64,000 bases of DNA, taken from contig JABVXU010000006.1 of assembly GCA_013365365.1 (NCBI GenBank), positions 1-64,000 of the forward strand. The letters are read 5' to 3'. Source of the stretch: Cruorifilaria tuberocauda. Its lineage: Eukaryota > Nematoda > Chromadorea > Rhabditida > Onchocercidae. Position numbers and translations under genes: made by a program. The notes under the pieces are model-generated. The model had not been told where the DNA came from, made no database searches, and saw only the letters and a list, made by a program, of their open reading frames with translations. This document shows positions 1 to 11,885 of this stretch, one piece after another; within the stretch, counting starts at the first letter, position 1; every line of letters starts with the position of its first letter.

Positions 1-245
1 ATATATTTGCTTAAGAATTTAAGAATTTTCGAGATTTCAGGGCTAACGGTAGTAAAGAATACAGAATCTGAAGAAGAGTTCCTGACCCAAAACTACAGAA
101 TTTTACCAGATAATGAATAGGAAAAGGGAGATTTCGAAAATCTTACTTTTTTAAAATTTTAGGACAGAAGGAAAAGTAACCCAGTTCAAATTTAAGTTAA
201 ATCCTCTCTCTTATCCTTATCTTTACTTTTCTTCCGGACACGAAC

Positions 246-1976
246 CATCATTTCGTGTTCCGTGAGAAGACAATTTCTAGCGGCGACATCACGATGGATG
301 CATCGTTTCTCCTCCAAATATTTCAAACCAGCCGATGCTTCCTTACCAAAACGATATCTCGTTGCTATTCCGAGATGCGCTCCTTTTTTGCGTAAGTACT
401 AAAAATTTCTTAAAATTAAAAATAATTTTTTCTTAAATCAACAACGAATAAGGTAGACTGGAAAATCATATCTCAACACTTTTTTTATTCATACTACGCT
501 GATTACAGTGTTTAAGCTTTATATTATCATGTTATTTTGCAACTAATTTTATCACTAGAGTCCAAAATGCTTCTAGAAACTTTTAATAGAGATCCGCCAC
601 CACAAAATTCGACAATTATCATCAGTGGCTCCTTCTGGCATGCGATGCCGATAAATTGCACCAAATTTTCATGCTTATATTCCCTCATAACCTTGGCTTC
701 CTATAAACAATGATATTAAACTTTACGAAAAGGAAATCATTGAAGTTATCAATTAAAGGGATTTAATTTTATATTTGGTATCATTTTTCAGAATATCGAA
801 GACTATTCTGGCATTTAGATTTCTAGTTGTTTCTCTTAACCATATGTGAAACTAAGTCATTGTTGTGAATTGCGAGAGAACTGCAATAGTTATTAATTTA
901 AAATACAAGTTTTTCAAAATTTTTAATTTTTTGCGTTTTTGCATAGAAATCTTCTTCAAGCTTTTATTTAAAAATGATGGAAAATTTAGAGAAGAAAGAT
1001 TATTTTTCGCATTTTTGTCAACTAAAAAACATTCGAATAGAAAAAGAACGCGATTTTCATTAATTATGGCAGTAATTAGACATTGTTAATTGAAAATTCA
1101 TAAAATTTATGAAAATGGAAATTTACTTGAAGAAATGAAGCTCGTTTCGTTTTATCACTCGCTTGTCCAGCGCATGTTTTTACGGCAACTGTTATGAAAG
1201 TATGACCAACTTGCAGTACAGCTTTGAAGACACGACCAAATGCGCCTCGGCCAAGTTCATCTTTCAGATGTACTCGATCGTGTGATATTACCCAAGCCTA
1301 AAACGAATTTCTATAATCTCATTCCAATACCTTAAATATTTGTAAATATAATCGAACTTCCCTTGTAGTGCTTTCAGCCTATCAACTGTACATTCATTCC
1401 CTAGCAGTTTTGAACAGAAATGAATACTTGTCAATTATAGAGTTTAACTATGTATACTGTTTGATAACAGTTAAATCCTTTTTGTACGACAATTACATTT
1501 AATAAATATAACTAACCGGATGAGGAACAGGTCGTTTTATAATGATTGGAAGCTTTTCATGAATCGGTTCACGTGTACGAATATAATCGGAGACCATTTC
1601 GGTAATTTTTTTGAAACATTTCCGATTCACAAAATATTGGCCTTTTTCAGTTAAGCCGACATTAAATGCCCATAAATCACGATTATGGCGCACCACCCAT
1701 ACAATAGACTTCAATGGATTTCATTCAACTGTCATTTTGAACTTTAACAAATAATGTTTTAATTTGTTTAAATTAACACCTGTTCTTCATCCTCTTCCGG
1801 GATACCAAACAAAAAATCTCCATCTTTAATTAATAGCTTTTCTATATCCGTACAATTAACAATACCATGATAATAGGTTTCTGACAGAAGGTTATCATTC
1901 GCCTCTACTAGAACTTTCCTGAAATTTTTAATCATAATATTCAAGTTTTCAATGTAAAGTTTTTCCAAATACTTTC
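246..1976 (-). CDS. SH2-domain non-receptor tyrosine kinase, Fes/Fer (SPE-8-like) type, 3' part off the left edge
   Basis: Cytoplasmic protein tyrosine kinase with a short N-terminus, one SH2 domain and a kinase domain, the layout of the Fer-related kinases expanded in nematodes. Exons read on the minus strand: about 1976-1780, 1708-1517, 1297-1127, 700-581 and 398-246. The SH2 domain spans the first two exons (YYHGIVNCTD, then a core with AFNVGLTEKGQYF). The kinase domain starts at AWVISHDRVHLKDELGRGAF, with glycine loop GRGAFGRVF, catalytic lysine VAVK, the alpha-C segment EAKVMREYKHENL, hinge VEFCGGGSLL and catalytic loop CIHRDVAARNCLL. The last visible codons are HEMM, followed by a GT donor; the DFG motif, activation loop and C-lobe must lie left of base 1. 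The FLVR arginine of the SH2 domain is replaced by glycine. No ATG opens the first exon: it either follows an acceptor near 1977 or starts at an internal ATG. Family assignment is firm; the exact orthologue is not. Confidence 0.88.
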
Positions 1977-3798
1977 AGCATTATAGTTTTTGAATCATTT
2001 TAGTATAAGATATTTTTTATCTTTTTAGTATCTGAAGTTATTATGCTTTAAAATATTTTTTCTCCAAAGTATATGAAGGGAACATTTTTTGAGAATAGGC
2101 CAAAAGTATATTTGGAATAAACTAAAATATCTCAAGTAAAGAAAACAGTGTTTGGAAAAAAATCCAAACAATTTGAATCATCCCATTTCTAAGCATATTA
2201 GCAAACAATTTAAATGCTATAGAAGAAACCCAACAAATGGTCCAGTAGGCTTTTGTTTTTCGAGTAATTTTTTTTGGCCATGTGTTCCTACCACTTCAAT
2301 ACCTTTTGATACCTGCAATCATTACACTTAAAACCTTTCTTTCCCTGTCATTCCTTGTAAAGTTATAAAGAAAAACTTTTCTGAATAAAGTGTCGCACAT
2401 TATTGATAATTATGATATCAATCATGTGGAAAGTTTCATGAGTTATGTAGATAAATATTCAAGAGTTTTAATGCAGTGATGTTTTTTAAAATATAAATTA
2501 ATAAGATGCAATCATGTTGTTTGCGCTGATAATATTTAGCTATAAGCTCTTTCTAATAATTAGAGAAGAAAAAAGAAAGAATTTCTTCTATGACATTATT
2601 TAATGTTTTTCAACCTAAATGAAGATTCTGATGATCAAAGAGGAATGATCAGCATTTCTCGGTTATCTTTATCAAAATCAACGGTCTCAATATTAATATA
2701 ATCTGATGCAATTCCGGGCTATTCTTACTAGAATCGAAACCATCAATATGACTATAGTCTGATAATAAAGCAACAAAAGTTACAAGTCGGTGAAACATCT
2801 TATTGAGGAGAGAATGCAGCAATGTCACCTTCCGTTAAGTGTTAAATAAATAAAAATGATTGCATATTTTTGCGCAAATTGATCTTATTAACTATAAAAG
2901 TATGAGTAAAAGCATTAGAGAAATTATGCATACTTTCAGAATGTCAAAAAAATGATTTTTTTGTATGCATCAATTCTATAACGAATATTATGGAGGATAT
3001 TTTCTATTAAATTTATATAAGTTTGTTCTAGCTCTCTTCCTCTTTTTATTTCTTTTTTTTGAACAAGGGTCAAGAGGTGGTCTAGGTGAAATTCAACTTT
3101 TTTATTAAATGAAAAAAAGAATGTACGTTTATGTAAATTTTATGTCCCTTATTCCGCTTATTGCTGATTTTCTTGAGGAGTGACGTATGAGCTGTTATAT
3201 ATGCGTTAATTCTCGAGAAATAAATTATTAATGATCTAGTCTGAAAAACAAATCTTGCATCTCATAGGAACTAAGATACAGTCCATACATAGCAGCAGGT
3301 ACGGTTCATACATTGCATTTGTTAGCAGCAATTATCTATGTGAAATATTTGTATAAGAAATATTGCTTAAAATTACCATTATGAAAAGCGATATAAAAGT
3401 TTTTTTTCCTTTTAACTTTTTTCTCTAACGTGAAATGATAGCCGGTCGTCATTTGCAGTCTATTAACAGAAGTTCATCACTGTATATGGTAAGTATTTAT
3501 ATTGCATGCGTCTGAATGTGCTGATAAATTTTAACAAATTGTAACATGGTCAATAACCAATTACCGGTAATTAATTGATGCTAATTAGCTCCAGTTATAG
3601 TAAGAAATGATAAATTTTTGTTATGCTGTAATTGAAAAATTAATACTCCGTTATATAATGTGAATGGTTTACGAATAGATCTATTCATTTCAAATCGATG
3701 TGAATCATTACAAATTTTCGCAATCTTTAATTTAATAGTGGGTGAATCTCCAGTTATCATCGAATTCTTTCAGCTATCTATCATAACTTATTTGATAG
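1977..3798. other. Intergenic or 5' region without a supported gene
   Basis: A very A+T-rich stretch between the kinase, which is transcribed leftward, and the three-finger protein gene, which is transcribed rightward. All frames are closed by frequent stops and no conserved protein segment was seen. Promoters of both flanking genes and unrecognised first exons of either, including a signal-peptide exon for the secreted protein, probably lie here. A short open segment with a good donor (ATG at 3438, GTAAGT at 3489) was examined but does not encode a signal peptide. Confidence 0.6.
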
Positions 3799-4992
3799 TG
3801 ACGGAAACAATAGCAATAAAGTGCTTCTCGAATCAATTTGAGGATATGCAAGAGGAAAATTGTGGACCAAATGGATTCTGTTTTATCATCAGAAAAGATA
3901 ATTTAATCAGAAGGGGCAACTTTACTGTTCGAGGTTGTGATCATTCTTTTCTTTGCGAGGTACTATCATTATCATCGACTACATTGGCTTAAATTTCCTT
4001 TCATTTCTATAGCTGAAAAAAGTAAAAAAAGGAAAAGGTTTAAATCACAAAATCAGAAAAATTTAACTGCTTCTAAAAACTTGAAGAGGCAGTAACACTA
4101 TTAGTTAGTGATAGCTTCAATATAATGGCATTAATCGAATACTTTTTTGTTTATAAAATGAAAAGTTCAACAGCTTAGTTCGATAAAATTAATAATGAAG
4201 TTTAAATCCGATCGAAATACAGCTGATTAGTGAATCAAAAGGAGTGGAAAAAGTTGGATATAGCAGGGGAGTGATAAGCTATTGCATGAATAATGTGCAG
4301 TACATGAATTTTTTCGGTTATTTTTGCTGCTGTAACGATGATTGGTGCAACAAGAGAACCAAAGGTATCAACATCTTTTTTTCAATAAACCAGAATTTTA
4401 TTAGGAGAAAAAATCCACTTCAATTTATTCATATTAATTTGTCCAATTATGTGTTCATTTTAATGCTTCCTGTAATACTTAATCAGCACTTATCTGATCA
4501 CAGTAGCTAAATAATATCAAATCATAAGGTGATGGTAAAATACCGAAATTCAAGCAAATCATATCACAAAATCTGCATGCTATTCTATGTCAACCAAGCA
4601 GTTCAAACATTGGCAATTTACCATTTTGTTACTTTTTGCATAAACAAAAAGATTTAACAAAACGAAATCCGATCCATTTTCTGAAGGTCCTCAACCTAAA
4701 ATTCAACTAATAAAGACATCGTTCTGAAGCAGAACTAATTTGCTTTATATCTTTACAAGTTTCAATTTTTCGGTAGTTCCGTGTAATTATGCTATTAAGC
4801 AATTCGCTATTCCTATCACATATCAATCTGACGAGGTCCAGCAAAACTGCTAACCATTTCAATTGCTTTGCAGTGGAAGAAATATCGGAAGAACGCATTC
4901 TACAAAATTTAATTCAAGGTACAGCAACCGGAGAGAAGTGGCAGAAACTGCAGGAAATCGCTGAAGATTACGGTGTAGCGGTCGAACTATAG
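3799..4992 (+). CDS. Small cysteine-rich three-finger (Ly6/activin-receptor-like) protein, 5' end unresolved
   Basis: Exons 3799-3959, 4223-4364 and 4874-4992. The last two junctions keep frame: exon 1 ends in phase 0 at GAG, exon 2 is 142 bases, and exon 3 adds two bases and 39 codons including the stop. The product has ten cysteines: IKCF, ENCG, GFCF, RGC, FLCE, then SYC and the terminal cluster GYFCCCNDDWCNK. The CC-x-D-x-CN ending is the signature of three-finger folds (Ly6, uPAR, activin-receptor ectodomain), common as secreted or GPI-anchored nematode proteins. The tail after the domain (VEEISEERILQNL to GVAVEL) is hydrophilic and has no membrane segment or GPI signal, so a soluble product or an alternative last exon is possible. 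The signal-peptide exon was not found. Ligand and role are unknown. Confidence 0.55.
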
Positions 4993-7294
4993 TTCTGTGA
5001 TGACGGCAGACATTACGTGTTGCTAAGATATGGACTTTGTTAGAGCGATTTTCTTCATTCTTCATGATTACAGCTTTATTGTATTTGGAGATGCTATTGG
5101 TATACTCCATTTTAAATGCATTTAATTACTGGGGTAAATAATTGACTGTTACCTTTAATCAGAATAATCACTATATTAAAATAAAACAAGGCGAAGCATA
5201 AATTATGTGAAAGTTAATTTTGCAAAACGAATCGTATTTATCTAGAAACTATAATTTAAATTACTACTACACTTGCATGTCGAGCACAAAAGCCGAACAG
5301 AATCTTGGTCTTGTATTAAAAAAAGAAACAGCGGAAAATGGAAGACAAAGAAATAAGAAAAAACTTTCATCTTTGGCTGCCAATTTTTTAACACAGATAA
5401 AAATAATTCCTATAGTAAAAATGCTAAAAAATGAGCAAAAAAGAAGGCCAAGTCGCGAATTGAAGATGTTCGTCTTAACATACATTACTATTATTCAAAA
5501 TGATTGCTTATTTATGTCTTTCTCTAGAAAATTTGTAACTATTAAATCCTCTAAGCTTAAGCGAGAAAATGAGTAGATCAATTGGAAATCTATTTTTTCT
5601 GTTTTATGTCAGAAAAGCTTTCGTGATGATGTTTGAGCACTCCTTGAGCATGCCAGCTTTGAAAGTGATATACAACGGATATGCATAACAAAAACATCCA
5701 GGTATTTAATTTTTGAAACAGAAATACTCTGTTTCAAGTTCCTCTTTTTTCAACAAATGCACTTTCGTTCCTTTTTAAAACATGAAAAATCATTCGCAAC
5801 TAGCAGAATGAACATTATAACAACAAATTATAAAATGAGTGAAAAATACATCTCACTCATTAAAACGGAAAATGAACCGTTGAAATGAGATGTAATGAAA
5901 GGGCACCCTAGTGCAGCCAAAGCAGACCATTTATGCAAGGAAAAATCTATTGAAGAATGCAATGACCAGCGGAATCACAGATGAAAAAAATCAACAAAAC
6001 AAACAGCATTGTGACCAGAATGAGTGGATGAGTGACAAATTGGTAGAAATACAATATATTAAAATTTTAATGCAACACGAATGACTGTTGTAAAACCTTT
6101 CCTTGATGAATAAGAGGAAATTAAATTTTGAGATGATGAAAAATCCGGCGAGTCAATGCAGCGTATCTTCGCATAGTTCTGATATTGAAAAGGTAATAAA
6201 TTTTCCAAAGCTAGAGAATTGTTATCTATTGCTGTTATGCCTTTCAGTATTTTGATAGAATCTTACTAAAGCCTCTTTCTTGTTCTGCTAAAAAAGTGCC
6301 TGTCTTTTTTACTTCGATTGATTCTATGAATAAGCCATTTCTATTTTATGATTTAGTCTTATTGCAGAATATAAACAATAAAATTCCAGAAATGGATTTC
6401 CCATTAAGTTTAAATTAACAACTAATAAAATGCATAAAATTGAATGCATAGTAGAGAACAGTGTCTAATAGTAATCCCAAAACATTAATAATATTCTTAT
6501 CCAAGGAAATCTCATGTAGATTTTCTTCTCAATAATGCTTTCACAAAACATATACAAAGGATGTAAATTATACTCCTTAGGTAACGAATCAATTCTATTC
6601 TTTAATTTATGTTAAGTTCCATAACATCTGAAATTTTATGATAAGCTGAATACTATTATATTATAAGAAATTTTCGAAAGGAAAAGAACAGTAAATCAAC
6701 TTCAGTAATAGAACTATATATGTACAATTTATTTTTGGTTGAAGATAAAAGTAAAAGTAAACAAGACAGACAACAAAAATAATTCAGAGAGAGAAACAAG
6801 GAAAACAAACAGGTTCTATACGAGCTAATTGGAAGACTGGACCAATTCCAGAACTGAATATTAAATAGAGAGAAGCACTGCTTCTTTACTGTGAAATATA
6901 ATAATGAGTTACTCCATTTGCTCCTTCTATCGATGCAACTCTGAAAATCAGCACATTAATATCGAACAAGTGAAAAATAAAGCGCTATTAATTTTGATGA
7001 AAAAAATGAAGAAGTAATAAAAAAAGCGATAATACCTATGTCGTAAAAAAATCTTTTTTAATCTACTTTGCATGTGAAAGGGAAGGAGAAAAACGATATA
7101 TAATATACAGTTGAAGAACTATCAATAAACATATTTGTAGGTGGCTGTACAAAATTTATAATCTTAGTAATAGGAAAATTATAATTGGTTCAAAACCAAA
7201 TTATCTTCAACTGTTCGACAAATATCAGATTCATACACGTCATGATTCATCAAAGCCGCAATCATTTCATAAGATTTCACTTAAGAAAACTGGT
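4993..7294. other. Intergenic region with isolated coding-like islands
   Basis: About 2.3 kb between two recognised genes, mostly A+T-rich and full of stops. Three short open segments on the plus strand at 5895-5984, 5962-6084 and 6133-6192 have more balanced codons than their surroundings and are listed separately. A 357-base open frame at 5220-5576 is lysine- and leucine-rich, begins without an ATG and shows no conserved motif, so it is probably chance. The rest shows nothing recognisable. Confidence 0.5.
5895..6192 (+). other. Unassigned coding-like islands, possibly exons of a small or decayed gene
   Basis: Three plus-strand open segments lie close together. ATG at 5895 opens a 29-residue frame with the segment HPSAAKADHLCKEKSIEECN. 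ATG at 5962 opens a 40-residue frame (MTSGITDEKNQQNKQHCDQN onward) overlapping it in another frame. ATG at 6133 opens 20 codons (MMKNPASQCSVSSHSSDIEK) that end exactly at an AAG|GTAATA donor, as an initial exon would. No homologous family was recognised and no following exon was convincingly found. They could be an undetected short gene, remnants of one, or chance. Confidence 0.22.
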
Positions 7295-10200
7295 TCAACT
7301 TTTGAAAATGAATAGAGTAAGAACAAACTTCGTAGTAACATCTTCCGTTGGGGTATGTGCGAAATGAACAGCTACCGTATGAACAATTCCTTCACAACCA
7401 GGAGATATATGTTCATAATAATGTTCTGGGCTAGGAGTATGAGACTGCAATGCTTGTATAACTTCATCAGCTGCAACTGGAACAGATGCTAAACCTGCAA
7501 TGTGATTTAATCTATCACGAGTATTCCTGAGTCCTTTGCCGTCAGTATGAGAAGCGGGTTTTGATGATATCGTAATGGACGGCATCGTATTAGACTTAAT
7601 TGAACCACTTGCTGTAAGTGATGAATTAGATGAGTCCGGAAGAGTAGTTGGAAGGCACGAACGAAGCGAGCGCATATGACCCGGTTGTGAGCATCTGAAA
7701 CTACAAAGCTATTATAAAAGCATTCAGATCGATGCTTATTTATTTGCAATCCACAATTTACATAAGCCAATTGCGTTCTCAAACACCGAAAACTTTGAAT
7801 TGGGAAAATATCCTTCAAAAGCGTTCGACAAATGCCATTAAAAAAAATTTTTGAGGATTGAAGAACAAAAATAAAACACGAACCCAAACGAAGCCATTAA
7901 CTGTTTTTGGTATTCAAAGCAATCGTTACATAAGAAATTTGTTGACTGCGAGGCGCTCTGTAATTCTGATATTAGATAATAACTGGAATTTTTTGCTTAC
8001 CTCAGTTGTCAGGGTGAACAAACAACCAAAGTCCATTTTTATGGATTATATTTGTGCAATATTAACGCCACAAATTTTCTATTTTCTGTGAATATCAATA
8101 TTTAAAAAACAAGTCTTTCTATAAACTCTTCCCTAGAATCTTGTTAGAATACCAAAACTTAGATGAACATGAATAGAGAAAGATACAGCTTCATTAAAAC
8201 GATCCCTGTAATCGTTGATTACTAAACATGCATCGTGACCATTTAGTTGAACTATGACTTTCTTCAGATCATGTTGCATACGTATAATTCTAATATTAAC
8301 ACATACAGCATGGTAAAATGAGTTATGACTATTTTTACCAATTATTAGTAATATGGAGATGTTTTACAATCAAAACTTGCTATGTAGAATAGGAAATGAG
8401 ATACAAAATACCTTTTGACATTGCTTATTGATACAAGTGACTAGTAATGATGAAGTACTGAAAGAGTGTGATAATCTGGCACGCTGACGTGAGATCGCTT
8501 CAGGACCCTGCAAAAAGTCGAAAAGTACTATTTTTGTTCGATTTATACCCATTGCTAACAGCTCAGTTTTTACAAACTCGAATCAAAAAAAATATTATCA
8601 GAGACAAGTGCGTTCTCTCTAATAACAATGTAAAAAAAATTGTCTGTAAAGAACAAATCGATCCCCATTTATTCGGTGGTAAAAAGAGACAATAGAAATA
8701 CAGAAAAAACTGTGCATCTGAATATAAATCCTTAAAAACACATAAGATTAAACTAACATTTTTCGATTGTTCGAAACGTTTTTTTGCTAAACATAAATAA
8801 TTATCCACCATGTAATCCATATACTGATGAGCATGAGAATGTAGCCGTGCAGCAATGACAAGATTCGCACAGCGCAAATCTGACACTGCAACCTGTTCCG
8901 CATCAGTGAACTGGTTCTGAAATAAAGTGCTTCATTATTCACACGTGTTCCATGCATTAACGTGTATAAGAAAATTTCATTATTTTACTCGTTGTGTATA
9001 TTAAAAATATTATAAAGAAAAAAATGTAATTAAAACAGGATTGAAAAGACCTATATCCTATCCTCAGGCTTTATAAAGTTTATGCTGTAGAATTACACAT
9101 TTCACAAGACGTACACAGACACAAACCAATAAAAAGTCGATTTTTTGAGTATATTTCATATAAAATATTTGAAACCTTTTTTTTGCGTCCTATTTTCAGC
9201 CGTTTTTTGATTTGTTGCGCTATTTCACTCAATAATCTGGCAGAATGATCCTTAGTAATGAAGACATCACCACATGATAAGGTCATTGATTTCCTCCCAT
9301 CCTCACCGCTTACCAACCCGATTCCAGTAAAATTATGTCGGAATGAGTATCGACGAACCTAAATTAAATTTGAAGTCAAGGAAATGCAACTTCAGAAAGT
9401 TTATACACCTTAATAGTAAAGCAATATTATTCAGCAAAAGCTTGCCGGAATCTTAACAATATCCATATATTCACAGATAAGTGAAAGTTTATCAGTTTCG
9501 GTCAGTTGGATTCGTGCCGCCATTTCGGCATCTTCTGAATCTGTCCACCTAGAATCCATAAATTTCATGACACAAAATCATAATATATAACCAGGTCATC
9601 AGAGATAAAAAACGTAACAAAGTACAATTTAATCTAATAGTTCGATAAAAAACAAACCACGTGAAGTCCGGTCCAGGGTCAACACAGAAATGCAAAGGAA
9701 GTAAGAAACGGTTCCTATCGGTAATTGGAATGATGGCTAAAAACGCAAAAACTTATGCATTAATATATAAAGCTCAATCAATTTCCCCCTCAAATAAAAA
9801 TAAACAAAAGTAATAATTATGCTCCACAATTTCACTATACAATATGTCACTGCAGTGTTAATAATGATCTCTTTTGATGCATTAAATCTTAATTCCAATC
9901 TGAGATGGATGTAACTGATTTCTTTCATTTCTTATTCCGAAATCTATGACAGAAATATCAGAAAATTACACTGTAGAGAATTGGATGCTGTATGACGCAT
10001 TGTAACTAAAGCTGAAAAATGGGCTGAATCATAACAAAGAACAAGTGGTGAACGATGGCATTGATTCGAAGGGCATTCCAGAGGTAAATAAATCCCTCCG
10101 AATGGAATCGGCGAAAGTTCTTCACCGACAGCATTGCGAAGCACTGTATCCGACACAACTGAAAATGTCTTCTATATGAGATATAAAAAATACCAAAAGA

Positions 10201-11885
10201 TTAAAATAAATCAAAAATTTGAGGAATCACAGCAATGAAAGATTAATTTTTGCGAAATTTTTATAACCATACCAATTATTGGACGCTTGAGAATATGAGC
10301 AAGTGCAAAGACGTGAATAGACTCCAAACTTTCATAAACTTGTTCAGCGTCATCATTTTTCTCAGGTTCGTTATTTTCTCTGAAAATTTACTAACATATG
10401 TGAAAAACAAATGCATAAAAAAATATATCTTAAATCACACATACTCATGCATTAACAATTCCTAGCCTTTCCAAAGTAATTAAACAATACGAAGTGGCAA
10501 AAGTTCTCGGAATTGCTGCAGCCATACGGAGAACATTGTCCCATTCACGCTGCCACTCCTCATCTGTTAAAACAAGGCCCGACTGCAAATTTGATTGACT
10601 TTCCGCCCAACGCCAACGGCGCCAAAGCGCATGGCGTCTGCTTCCTCTGGAAAGAAAATTCCTTTACTAGTCTGAAACAAGGTTTTTAAATTTACAATGA
10701 GAGACATCTTTTGAGCGTAACATTTTAATTGGCGAAAATAAACTTACCACTAGATACTTTGTAAGAAGGTCCACAAACAAATGCGTCCCATGTACCATTA
10801 ACTCTAAAAACTCTAGCAGATATATGGAACAATTACTCGAACACGAACCTTGTTAACATCTCATATAAAATCTTTCGCAACATCAACTGTCTGTCATGGA
10901 TACCCCACATACCAAGTGATGCTGCATGCAGAAGACAATTACCGTCACCGGTGGTACTCAAAGGCCACATGCGCTGTCCGCTACCATTCCAACACCACCA
11001 ATTCAAGTGACCTGAATGCCTTTTTTCGAAAAACAAAAAACCTCAAACAATCACTGTATCGATCACTAAGTAATAACTTTATTTTCGGAAATGATATCGG
11101 ATATTTCAAAAAATTTGAAATACTTGTCAAAGAATATCTATATTCACTTAATACGTGGAAACTTTATTTAATATAATATTTGCAAAGCTAACCAGAATTT
11201 TCAAGCCGCTTAAGAGTCGATGTTTCAATCAGATCTTTTTCTAAATAATTTCTAAAGTCAGCTGGCTGTTCATATAAATTTGGTAGCACAAAAGCATAAG
11301 ATGGCCAGCATAGTGTTTCCTCATACTCCCTGCTTTCCTCCACATCCGAGCCGTCTATTTTATCTGCAAATAACTGAATACTATTCTTCACTGAGAATTA
11401 GTTCAAGATTAGACTAGAACGAAACCCGAGTTCAAATATGTCACATACCAAAATTAGAAGCATAAATTTGGAGCACTGCGTCTTCTTTCTTTTCCCAACC
11501 AAAATAATATTGTAGTGATTTGTCATATTCCCACTGATGCTCTAAAAGGAATATACTGATGAAACATGAACAATAAACTAAGGTGTGATGCGCGAGTGTG
11601 AAACAAAACGCCATTAAAATCAGTAATATCGGACAAGGTTTCACCAGCATTTCTTCCAGTTAAGAAATCATATATCAAAATCATCAGCCTTGCTCAGCCT
11701 AGGAGATAAAGAGAAAGAAGGTCTACCACATTCATTAGATGGAAGGTACAAAAGATGGCAAAAAATAACAATGCTGTTTTTTCAAAATAAAATGTAACGA
11801 TACCATCACGAAAAGGAAGTGCGGTGTTATGCGAAGTGCGCGTTTCGTTCATGAATATCTCAATCATGTCATCACGACTGTCCAT
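7295..11885 (-). CDS. OTU-family deubiquitinase of the Cezanne/OTUD7 type
   Basis: Cysteine deubiquitinase; the Cezanne family in other animals prefers Lys11-linked ubiquitin chains. Minus-strand exons with consistent phase: 11885-11804, 11541-11449, 11390-11193, 11011-10849, 10646-10491, 10379-10273, 10158-9970, 9736-9661, 9548-9458, 9358-9176, 8916-8758 and 8507-about 8442. The ATG at 11885 opens a UBA-like region ([27 protein letters not shown]). The diagnostic Cezanne block follows: [23 protein letters not shown], and catalytic [18 protein letters not shown] with the nucleophile Cys. Then [26 protein letters not shown] and [12 protein letters not shown] with the catalytic His, then [15 protein letters not shown] basic stretch ([11 protein letters not shown]) and a helical segment follow. 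The C-terminus is uncertain: 8312-8155 looks coding, and the last exon (about 7697-7295) is Ser/Thr-rich but two frames are open in part of it. No A20-type zinc finger was recognised. Confidence 0.9.

Noticed and set aside
43..120. Plus-strand open segment after an ATTTCAG acceptor, ending in TAG at 120
   Set aside because: Only 25 codons at the window edge, no recognised motif, and it lies antisense to the expected kinase intron or exon; not enough to call a gene.
865..1089. 74-residue plus-strand open frame
   Set aside because: Lies over an intron of the kinase on the opposite strand, begins without ATG and is made of Phe, Lys and Asn runs typical of translated A+T-rich DNA.
5220..5576. 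118-residue plus-strand open frame
   Set aside because: No ATG at its start, low-complexity Lys/Leu/Asn composition and no splice or domain support.
10850..11176. 108-residue plus-strand frame over the OTU catalytic exon
   Set aside because: It is the shadow of the minus-strand exon carrying [13 protein letters not shown], which is a strong family match.
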